DNA of 64,000 nucleotides, taken from positions 1,116,001 to 1,180,000 of the forward strand of contig WWBZ02000082.1 in the NCBI GenBank assembly GCA_011503125.2, in the 5' to 3' direction. Each line of letters opens with the position of its first letter. The stretch's first letter is position 1. Positions 56,602 through 64,000 of the stretch are shown piece after piece. The notes beneath the pieces are model-generated. The model ran no database searches. It was not told where the DNA came from and saw nothing but the letters and a program-made list of their open reading frames with translations. The position numbers were made by a program, and so were the translations under genes. Source of the stretch: Botryosphaeria dothidea (Eukaryota; Ascomycota; Dothideomycetes; Botryosphaeriales; Botryosphaeriaceae).

Positions 56602-58986
56602 CTACCCAATCCTCGCAGTAGCGATTCTCTTCACCAATCCGTCGACAGCCTCCCTGGCATGTTCCACCTGAGCTAGCAATGGAGATGTTGAAGTGTAAAG
56701 GAAGTTCAAGTCAACATCCCCGATACGTTCAAAGAATTCGCCTGAATCTCTGAGAATAATGATGAAGGGCGCAGGCGTGCGGATGAGCTCGCGGTCAGAG
56801 TCAACCCCACTCGTTGGCCTGAGTTGAACCTGGGAGGAATACCCTGTAACCAGCCCTTTCCACGTCTTCGTTGCTGAAGTTTCCCCAAAAGTCATCTCTT
56901 CTTCTGCAAGTTTGTGTTGGCAGAGAAAGAACGGCGAGATGAACGAAGCCCCACTCTGGCTTGGAAGTGTTGCCACGAGTTTGGCGACCTGATCCTTTCG
57001 TCCCAAGTTCCAAGCCTGTCTCCTCCGAAGTGCTATGCCTGCCGGTGCAGGAACTAGCTGAAGTTCTACAAAGCTAGCCGTGATGTGAATATACGGCAAC
57101 AACTTTACTCTAGTCTGCTCGTAGCTCTCATCGTCCTTCCGCAGCTGATCCACACTGACAATTTCAGCTCTCTTTCCGCAATCCGCTTCAACGGCCACTT
57201 CAATGCTATTTCCGTCCTTGGCATCTTCCTTGGCCACTTCGAAGTGAATTTCTGTTTTCGTATCTTCCTCGACCCACTCACTAATCCTCCGCTCCCAACT
57301 CGTCTCAGACAATTTCCCCACCCATCCTACCCAGGACCAGCTCGGGAAGCCTTCCCTTCTCTCCCCCGGCTGCTCCAGATACCAGCACATTCCCCTCAAA
57401 AAGTCCATCTTCGCCACCACCCTCCTCCTATCCTCCTTTCCCAGCCCTGCCGCCTCCTTCAGTCGCTCATTCTCAAAATCCGCACCACCGGGCCAATGCA
57501 CCTGCGTCGGCACACCCCAAACCTGACTCGGCCCCTTGCCCGCCATGACCAACCTCATCCGCTCATGCTGCCTGAAAATCCCCTTCAGCGCATTCAACGC
57601 ATCCGCCTGAAACGACAACTGCCGTCTCGAATACTCGATCACATTCCTATCCATAAACGCCGAATGCCGCATATCAAACAGCACCATATCACTCAGATTC
57701 GCCTCCCGACGGAACCTATCCCCATCCTTCGTATGCAGCGCCTCCAACGGCAGCGCAACAGCCTCGCTGCAGTACATACTCGCGCACTCAAAGCACGCCT
57801 GCGCGTCCGTGAAGAACAGGCGCCGCGGCGACAGCAGCGCCTCCTGGTACGTCCACCCGCGCGTCGCCCACGCGCTGCGCCGCACCAGCGACCCCGGCTC
57901 CGGCAGGCTCGCGACGAGCTCGCACGTCGGCGCGATGCGGGCGTGCGGCTGCGCGGGCTGTCGCGGGCGCGCGCCCACGCCGGGCAGGCCGTGCGCCGAG
58001 TCGGCGCCGCAGGCGGCGATGAGGGTCACGGCGGCGCGCGCGTAGACGAGGTCCATGTGGGCGATCTGGAAGGCCTTGTCGGCGGGGGACGCCTGGTCGA
58101 TGCAGAAGGCGTCGACCCAGAGGTAGGTGTAGCCGAGCTCGAGGGTGGCGAGGATGGCGTCGTGGATGACGAGGGGGAGGTGTTCCTGCCGCGGGAGCGT
58201 GCCTGGTGCGGGGGGAGGGGAGGCTGCGGTCTTTTGGCGGCTGCGGTCGGCGGGGCCCCAGACGTAGCTGAGGGCGGTGTAGGCGCAGTCGTCTTCGGGA
58301 GCGGGGATGATGCGGCGTCGGTGGCAGTCGATGACGCGGAAGGAGGGGAAGGGGCGGCGGAAGGTGGGCTTGGGGCATTCGGTGCGGTGGGAGCTGTGGC
58401 AGAGGTGAAGCCACTGCCGGAGGATGCTGAAGTCGATCTTGGATGGGTTGATGTGGCGGCATATGATGCTTGGAGAGCCCTGGTTGGGGGAAGGTGTGGT
58501 CGGTACGAGCTCGTCGTCTATTATTGTGCCATGCTCGTACACAGGTTGCGCTTCCTCGTCATCCGGTGCCTGCTCTTTCTGTGTACGCCAACAGATGCGC
58601 AGGATGGAGTTTCGGCGGAGCTGTCCAAAGGCTGCTTGTCGGGGGTTTTGGTCAAATCCACTGAGGTACTGGACTGCTGGTACAGCTTGAAGGTACACGC
58701 ATGATCCAGGAGGCGGAAGTGTAGGTCTGGGGCGGTAAAAGAGAACCTCGGCGACGAGGCGGCAGAGAGGGCAATTCGAGTTGCGTATTTCGGCGGAGAT
58801 GCGGCCAATATCGGCGACGAAATTCCCTTCTGTTGAGCGTACATACTGACCGAAGACTTGGTCGATATTAATCTGGGTGCAGCTGCTACAGAGCTTTCTG
58901 ACCTCGAGATCACTTTTGGAACTGTCATCTGTGGGACACCTTGATTTCATTTCAGGCCGCTTCCGCTTCCTGGTCAGTGTAATCAT
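56602..58986 (-). CDS. HET-domain protein, intact
   Basis: Heterokaryon-incompatibility-type protein; such proteins can trigger cell death on non-self recognition, but the role of this one is unknown. Single exon, 794 residues. The N-terminus has paired cysteines (VRKLCSSCTQINIDQVFGQY, NCPLCRLVAEVLF). The HET domain covers about 245-400: YTALSYVWG, LPLVIHDAILATLELGYTYL, WVDAFCIDQASPADKAFQI, ALVYAR-type variation at MDLVYARAAVTLIAACG, and ATRGWTYQEALLSPRRLFFT. A FPSWSWVGWVGKL block follows near 590 and the C-terminus is unassigned. There are no stops or frameshifts, in contrast with the broken HET gene at 33881-36119. Base composition changes sharply inside the gene, from C-rich third positions in the 5' half to G-rich in the 3' half. 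Confidence 0.9.
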   Translation of the reverse strand: MITLTRKRKRPEMKSRCPTDDSSKSDLEVRKLCSSCTQINIDQVFGQYVRSTEGNFVADIGRISAEIRNSNCPLCRLVAEVLFYRPRPTLPPPGSCVYLQAVPAVQYLSGFDQNPRQAAFGQLRRNSILRICWRTQKEQAPDDEEAQPVYEHGTIIDDELVPTTPSPNQGSPSIICRHINPSKIDFSILRQWLHLCHSSHRTECPKPTFRRPFPSFRVIDCHRRRIIPAPEDDCAYTALSYVWGPADRSRQKTAASPPPAPGTLPRQEHLPLVIHDAILATLELGYTYLWVDAFCIDQASPADKAFQIAHMDLVYARAAVTLIAACGADSAHGLPGVGARPRQPAQPHARIAPTCELVASLPEPGSLVRRSAWATRGWTYQEALLSPRRLFFTDAQACFECASMYCSEAVALPLEALHTKDGDRFRREANLSDMVLFDMRHSAFMDRNVIEYSRRQLSFQADALNALKGIFRQHERMRLVMAGKGPSQVWGVPTQVHWPGGADFENERLKEAAGLGKEDRRRVVAKMDFLRGMCWYLEQPGERREGFPSWSWVGWVGKLSETSWERRISEWVEEDTKTEIHFEVAKEDAKDGNSIEVAVEADCGKRAEIVSVDQLRKDDESYEQTRVKLLPYIHITASFVELQLVPAPAGIALRRRQAWNLGRKDQVAKLVATLPSQSGASFISPFFLCQHKLAEEEMTFGETSATKTWKGLVTGYSSQVQLRPTSGVDSDRELIRTPAPFIIILRDSGEFFERIGDVDLNFLYTSTSPLLAQVEHAREAVDGLVKRIATARIG

Positions 58987-59127
58987 GACTGAAATTTTGA
59001 AATGGAACGGATAGTAAGTTTCAATGAATAGATTGAAAGAGTGACGAGGCGGCAGTGAGAATGTGATGCCGTTCTAATTTTAGCATGTGGGGGCCATAAA
59101 GCTAGACAAATATAAGACCAGGACTGC

Positions 59128-59214
59128 CATGGGGAGTCGATGCATTTATCTGGACGGCTTTTTCACCAGAAAAGCCCAAAATTTGCGTCCGTAAAACTAC
59201 ACCGACTCCCCATG
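59128..59214. repeat. MITE-like element copy in the HET/DUF6594 gap
   Basis: 87 bp. CATGGGGAGTCGATGCATTT at the left pairs with the reverse complement of the right end (CATGGGGAGTCGGTGTAGTT). The inner arms carry TCTGGACGG and the reverse complement of TTGCGTCCG. The rest of the 58987-59451 gap holds no recognisable gene. Confidence 0.75.
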
Positions 59215-59451
59215 ACAGCCCCAACCTGATATCTGTCTGGCTTGACCGCGAGAATTTCCCATTCCACGCTAACCATCGGCTGCAGAGACCTGCTAGATCC
59301 CGGAGGTTCTTTGGCTTGACATTAGATAAACGAGGAAGTGAAACTCAGGAAAAGACAAAATTTAAGTACTGTGTCTAGGTTCTTGAGCCTCCCTGAACTC
59401 GTATCACGGTGGGTTCTTCAGGAACCTGCGTTGATCTTGCTGGATTCCAGT

Positions 59452-60474
59452 CTATTCCACGCTTGTGCTCCCGATGAACACAACCTGGACCGACGAGAGA
59501 CTGAACGTATCACATGTATTAGTACGCTTTAATCACACATTTCATCACGAGACTTACGCAGCTGTAGCAGCAAATATCTCCGCAGTGCGAGCGTCGGAAA
59601 GCGCCAAGGCAATGGCGAAGACAGTTGAGAACGTCATTGCCACGAAGATGCGGGTAAGCAGGTTTCGGATGCAGTACAGGGTGATGACAGCAACAGAGGG
59701 AATGAGCGTCGAAACGAGAACAGCAATGACACGGGATGCTGCGCTGTATGTCTCGTCCTTCCATTCCACCAACCCAGCTTCTTCATGACCTGGAAGGGGT
59801 GCCTATGTGTAAAGACAGTCAATTCAGCGTTATCTTTTGGGCTCTTGAAGAACTCACTTTTCTCTGGGTAATGCCCGTAGAATACAGCCAAGGCACGGCT
59901 CTCTCTACTATCCAACGAGTGACGCGCGCGTAAGGCCTTGAGGACAGTGCAACAAGATCACTTACTTCTTCGTCTCTCCATGGCTTGTCTTCAATACCGG
60001 CGAGAAAATTATTTCCACCGTGCTTTCGGGCAAGCCACTCTTTGAGCACGCCAAGATCGTGCATATTGGCCCCGTCAAGGCTGTTGATTTGCACTTGTTG
60101 AAGCAGCGCCGCATCTTTGAACCATTAGTGCCGTTGTCCTCTAGACGAGGCTGAGATTTGTACATACTGTACTCCTTCAGTTTCTCTCTGACCTCCTTGA
60201 TCAAGCCCCACTGCCGTCCATTCACGCTGTCATTCCTGGCATCCAGAAGTGCCATTGCGTTTCTGTGAAAGGGCATGCCCGCTTGACGGTCTGCCTCGGT
60301 GTGGGCTTCAAGCCCAGCCTCGAGATCAAGAAGCTCAGCCTGCTGATATAAGAGGCTGCGAGCGTTCAAAGCCGCAAAGCGCTTGAATATTGCCATGCCT
60401 CTGTGCGGCCCCATGAGGCTAGACAACCCTGGATAGCCATGGTCGGGAAGGGTCTGCTGGGAAGGTTGCGACAT
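59452..60474 (-). CDS. DUF6594-domain membrane protein
   Basis: Fungal family of unknown function with a C-terminal hydrophobic bundle. Four exons fit (60168-60474, 59858-60114, 59558-59802, 59452-59500), giving 285 residues. It starts MSQPSQQTLPDHGYPGLSSL with the family's early FKRFAALNARSLLYQQAELL block. The middle includes KEYNAALLQQVQINSLDGAN and WRDEEVSDLVALSSRPYARV, then TRWIVERAVPWLYSTGITQR. After intron 2 come EWKDETYSAASRVIAVLVS, then LIPSVAVITLYCIRNLLTRI, FVAMTFSTVFAIALAL and the last segment EIFAATAALSSVQVVFIG. The third intron carries a textbook branch site (TACTAATAC). An alternative donor (gtaagt at 59960-59965, minus) gives a frame that fits the family less well. Such genes often accompany HET genes, as here. 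Confidence 0.83.
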
Positions 60475-60897
60475 GTATATTGTTTGAAGTTTTGGTATGA
60501 GGGGAGGCTTTGATGAGAACGCTAAGAGTCTTATGAGTGAATGCATGCAAGGCTGAATGACAACGCAACAGGCTGCAGGGTCTGGCATTCTCAGGCAGCA
60601 TGCCACGAAAGACCAAGGACGTTTCTCTTCGCCGATGATGGTCCCTGTATGCCGAAGTTTCTGCCTCACGCAGCCCGGATTGCACCAAAGATCATTGCGC
60701 CTTCCATCTCACATCAATAAGAAGGCGGGCCGTGTACGTTGCATCGCGGTCACCTTGAGGTCAAAATATTAGATCTGTTGGTAGTGAAGGATGCACATTT
60801 TTTTTCTCCTGCAAAGAGAACATTTGTTCGACACGGAACCCTTCCATTCCGCATAGGGTAACGTTTGTTAAAGCGTAGTACTACGTGCTAGATATGG

Positions 60898-60924
60898 CAG
60901 ACAGACAGACAGACAGACAGACAG
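60898..60924. repeat. (CAGA)n microsatellite
   Basis: Six to seven perfect tandem CAGA units. Confidence 0.9.
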
Positions 60925-61257
60925 TAGAGCTGGCGCAGGGGCCCACAGCATACGACTTACGGCAAAAGACATGTATAAATCAAGGGTAGTCCCAGACATA
61001 GAGGATGATGGGCTTTGTTCTACAAGAGCGGAATGCACGAGCGAAGAGCCGCGCTCTGAAGGGTCGGGTGACTGCATGGCCACTACATAGCGAAGGATCA
61101 TAGCGGATCGCCTTCCCAGCCTCTGCCGCATCCTCGCCCGTCAGCGCCCGCATTTACAGCCCAATCTTGCCGCTTGCAAGAAGTCGAACACATATCGTGT
61201 GTGCTTGCGGGAGTGCCCACGCTTGTCGGCACCGCCGGGGACCAGAACGCTGCTGGC

Positions 61258-61334
61258 GGTTCGTGGTTGGCCCCCGGCTCTGCTGCATATACGTGCGGGT
61301 CGTGGTTGGCCCCGGCTCTGTTGCATGTGTGCGG
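61258..61334. repeat. Two-copy tandem repeat of about 39 bp
   Basis: The segment beginning GGTTCGTGGTTGGCCCCCGG and running to 61296 is repeated from 61297 (GGGTCGTGGTTGGCCCCGG) with a few substitutions and one deletion. Confidence 0.8.
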
Positions 61335-61773
61335 AGATGATGCCAGAACCTCCACCCCCAAGGGTTCATCAGCCCAGGAAACGGTGGTTATAAGATCAAC
61401 AGATCGATCTCTCGTAGGATTTGCATCTTCAGCCAACTCGTCTTCTCATCTCCTATACCTGCCTTGACAAATTCTCAGACCAAAAATTTGCGGACTCAAC
61501 CGAGCGGAATCTGAGATCGGCGCGAATCGTTCGACCAATCAACACTCAAATACTCAAAAGGATAATTCTCCGCGGCGAGGCAGTTTGCGACCTTATGTCA
61601 GTAGTGTATCCTCTTGTCCGCCTGATTTTTCTCACTTTATCCAGGGCGAAGCAGAAACGAAAGATTCCAGTATCCTATCGTAGGATCATGGGGAAAGCAC
61701 TCGCCGTTCTCTCGGGGCCAAGGACTAAGTGTAATTCCTCCGTGGAAATTAGCAATATTCGCCGAGAGTGCTA

Positions 61774-62678
61774 ATGTTGTTGGTTTCCAAAGCTGCGTCT
61801 TTTGCGCACTATCGTGAGACGAATCAGTATGTCGTCCGTCCAAGAGCTCGAATACCGGTGTATAAAGTTTCTGACAGCGACGACAGCAAGCATACCGCCA
61901 GTGCATCTGGAGAGTTCCTGTGTGCAGCAAATACTTCCTACGATATCGAGTCTACTCAAGACCTTGAAAAAAGGGACCACTCCGCTAGTGGAACTGGCGC
62001 TGGCTATGAACCTGCAACAGGAGGGAAGAGGCATCATTGCGAAATTGACCCTCAGTCGCGATACGGCCCCGGAGAACCGACGTTCAAAACCCGCAGAACT
62101 TCGGCAGTCTCCCAGTGCTCCGATTCGGCATCAGCAGTTCGAGACGTGTGGATATACCAGATTGATTCAGACGACAAAGTAAGAGGACGTGCAGTACTTG
62201 ACACAGGTGCTTGTGCAAACTTCATTTCAAAGAGAATGGCATCCAAGATACATGTGCGACGGCATGGATACAGTGGAGGTCCTATCTCGACGGCGAATCG
62301 CTATCTAGTCCAAGTCGAAGACAAAATGACTATCGAGTGGTCTATCGTAAAGAAGGCGAACGTGTACCAGGACGATTTCCTTATTGCCGAAGACCTAGGG
62401 CCCGATATCATCATCGGTCTCCCAACCCTGGCGGAAAATGGTTTCTTCAACTGGAATTCCAACCTCTGTGTCCTAGGGTTCAAGCCACAATCAGCAGGTA
62501 CGTAAAGAATTGATTGTCATAGTGTTACTGAGCCTGAAGTGGTATAGAGGATAGAAAAGCCCAAGACGAAGCAGCGAAGAGTAAGGCTAAGGAAAACGAA
62601 GTGGAAGAGCAGAAGAGACGCCAAGAGAGAATGAACCGGGTCAATCAAAGTCGAACGGGCAGAACGAATGGAACGTAG
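61774..62678 (+). CDS. Stand-alone retropepsin-like aspartic protease domain protein
   Basis: Exons 61774-62497 and 62548-62678 give 284 residues, joined in phase 1 across a 50 bp intron (gtacgt...tatag). Residues from about 120 form a retropepsin-like fold: WIYQIDSDDKVRGRAVLDTG with the catalytic D-T-G followed by ACANFISKRMASKI, a central strand region, and DDFLIAEDLGPDIIIGLPTL, equivalent to the flap-to-core ILG block. Only one catalytic Asp is present, so it should act as a dimer, as in retroelement proteases. No reverse transcriptase, integrase or terminal repeats flank it, so it looks like a domesticated or relic domain. The C-terminal exon encodes a highly charged, probably coiled-coil tail (KAQDEAAKSKAKENEVEEQK). 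The N-terminal 110 residues are unassigned. The ATG at 61774 is tentative and a further 5' exon is possible. Confidence 0.68.
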
Positions 62679-63486
62679 GCTGTTCAGAGGCTTCGCTCGA
62701 CATTAGAAATTCTCTGGTGTGGTTGAGGTTCGGAAGCGCCTTTGCTTGGCCGGCTGGAGACGGTGGAAGGAGGGTTTTTTTTTTTAGCAGCGTTCCCATT
62801 CTGGCATTGGGGATTTGCGCGGTTCCGCCTGTGGAAAGCAACCGCCTTTCATGGCCTTATCTCATTCTTTGGTTTTCTTTTCGGATATTTAGAGAAATGC
62901 AAAATAATCGCTTGATTGAAATACCGACAAAGTGTAATTGATGAATAATGCGAAGAACAGTTGCATCCACATACGCGGAGTGTTTGTTGTCCCGTGGGAC
63001 AGCAGACAGCCTTATGTAGTGCCTCAAAAGTTATATCAGGACGATATCGAGCTTTGTCCTGGTGTTGCAGAAGACGATTAGTATGTCTTGGCTGCGTCCG
63101 GTTCGATTCCTCAAGAAAGCGCGTTGAAGAATCGTTATGGACGCGGCGCCTCGTTAGAAGACGGCTTTGTGGCTCCCAGCGTATCGTGCCGAAGAGGATC
63201 GATACTCCGCGGAGAATAGCTGAACGGAAGGCAAGCGGTACGTAGGACGCGTAAACGCTACGAGGCTGTACAGTGATGCGGCTTTTTTCTGGTCGCCGAC
63301 GATTTGGGCCGGCAGTACGACTTCCCTCGAGTGCTAACGCATACTTGCGCTTCCCACTTTGACACCAGCATCAGGTCCTCGAGCAGCTGTTTTTATCCAG
63401 AAGTTCGGAAGTGGGATGCGAAGCCGACGCAAATGTTGAGTTCGGTGACACAGCAGATACTGTTTCCCGAGATCGCCGCCTCACTC
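62679..63486. other. Intergenic
   Basis: No gene, RNA or repeat is supported. A T-run occurs at 62776-62785. A GGTTCGATTCC near 63100 resembles a tRNA T-loop but no tRNA folds around it. Confidence 0.4.
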
Positions 63487-64000
63487 TCAAGGATAGCGTT
63501 CCCACTTGTTATCATCATCTCCCCTCCTCCATGACGGCTCGCTTGCGTCCATCTCGTAAACCGTCCTCCCTGCCCCATTCCCCTCACCAGCGGGCATCTC
63601 ATGCGCATGCGTCCCCTCAACCTCATACACATGCCTCCCCTCGACCTCCTGCGCCCCAACACCGCCCTCCATCTCATGCACCTGCTTCCCGCCCGCCTCA
63701 TGCACATGGCCATCCTTCCCCTCGCCCAACTCCGCCCTCTGCCTATGCTCCATCTCCATGACCTCCCTCCCCTCAACCTCCTTCCTCTCGCCATCCCCCT
63801 CCGCCACGCTCCCCACGCGCTCGTGCCCGCTCTCCTTCCGCCCCAGCCTCTCCCTCCGCCAGGCCGCCAACACCAGCAGCCCCGCCAGCCCCGTGAACGC
63901 CGTCAACACCGCACAGCACACCCTCGCGGCGCGCGCCCGCGCAGCCACCTCCGGGCTCGTGCTGTCGCCCCACCCCTGGTTCGCGGCGTACGTCTCGGGC
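63487..64000 (-). CDS. C-terminal part of a membrane protein with [HY]E-type short repeats (5' end outside window)
   Basis: The frame is open to the right window edge, so only the C-terminal 170 residues are seen and no start is claimed. It contains one transmembrane helix (VCCAVLTAFTGLAGLLVLAA) followed by a basic stop-transfer RRERLGRK. The tail is then acidic with degenerate short repeats of the type [VA][HY]E[MVA] (HVHEAGGKQVHEMEGG, EGRHVYEVEGTHAHEMPAG, GRTVYEMDASEP) and ends DDDNKWERYP. Tails with repeated HEL/YEM-like motifs behind a single helix occur in other fungal cell-surface proteins, but the family here is not identified. The ectodomain would lie beyond base 64000. Confidence 0.65.
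   Translation of the reverse strand, partial: PETYAANQGWGDSTSPEVAARARAARVCCAVLTAFTGLAGLLVLAAWRRERLGRKESGHERVGSVAEGDGERKEVEGREVMEMEHRQRAELGEGKDGHVHEAGGKQVHEMEGGVGAQEVEGRHVYEVEGTHAHEMPAGEGNGAGRTVYEMDASEPSWRRGDDDNKWERYP

Larger units (their letters stand above)
60475..61773. other. Intergenic: DUF6594 promoter and upstream of the retropepsin-like gene
   Basis: Contains a tetranucleotide microsatellite (60898-60924) and a tandem duplication of about 39 bp (61258-61334). An additional 5' exon of the retropepsin-like gene could lie in 61421-61773, where the frames are open, but no conserved feature supports one. Confidence 0.4.

Noticed and set aside
57085..58704. 539-codon open frame on the + strand
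   Set aside because: Antisense shadow of the intact HET gene, which has clear domain motifs on the minus strand.
59634..59915. Alternative exon of the DUF6594 gene (frame with MDSRESRALAVFYGHYP)
   Set aside because: Requires the donor near 59960; the alternative splicing chosen keeps the family's DLVALSSR and membrane-helix blocks in one frame.
61421..61774. Possible upstream exon of the retropepsin-like gene
   Set aside because: Frame open but no conserved motif, and no convincing splice joins it to the frame at 61774.
63085..63125. Possible tRNA T-arm (GGTTCGATTCC)
   Set aside because: No matching T-stem, acceptor stem or anticodon arm could be placed around it.

Overview
The window is nuclear DNA of a filamentous ascomycete (Pezizomycotina). 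The supporting signs are GT-AG introns mostly of 50-90 bp, a Zn2Cys6 regulator with a fungal-specific domain, two HET-domain loci, a DUF6594 protein, a UDP-galactopyranose mutase and a class I alpha-1,2-mannosidase. A dothideomycete is my best guess, from overall gene character only. Exon joins below were worked out by hand from splice signals and frame and are not backed by transcript data.

Layout. 0-11 kb: an ER/Golgi L-type lectin, a Zn2Cys6 transcription factor, mitochondrial ribosomal protein uL11m, proteasome subunit RPN12, and a bacterial-looking thymidine phosphorylase. 12-20 kb: a KDM2/JHD1-type histone demethylase divergent from the small splicing factor SF3B6. 19.5-28.6 kb: mostly gene-poor, with one short secreted protein that carries repeats and Kex2-type sites. 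28.6-36 kb: an AusD-like methyltransferase convergent with a Ure2-like glutathione S-transferase, a GH47 mannosidase, and a HET gene broken by a frameshift and a stop. 36-40 kb: RPN6 and SOF1 share a 238 bp divergent promoter. 44-49 kb: a TPT/nucleotide-sugar-type transporter lies divergently beside UDP-galactopyranose mutase, the arrangement expected of a galactofuranose pair. 52-56 kb: mitochondrial bS18m and a mitochondrial PPR-type protein share a divergent promoter. 56-64 kb: an intact HET gene, a DUF6594 membrane protein, a stand-alone retropepsin-like gene, and the 3' end of a membrane protein that runs off the window.

Housekeeping genes (ribosome, proteasome, splicing, chromatin) are interleaved with accessory loci. 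The gene-poor gaps carry at least six copies of a short MITE-like inverted repeat (about 70-90 bp, core CGTCCGGACGAATGCTTC) and one related hairpin. The most unusual gene structures are a 6-nt micro-exon in the transporter and an intron directly after the start codon of SOF1. No tRNA, rRNA or CRISPR array was recognised.
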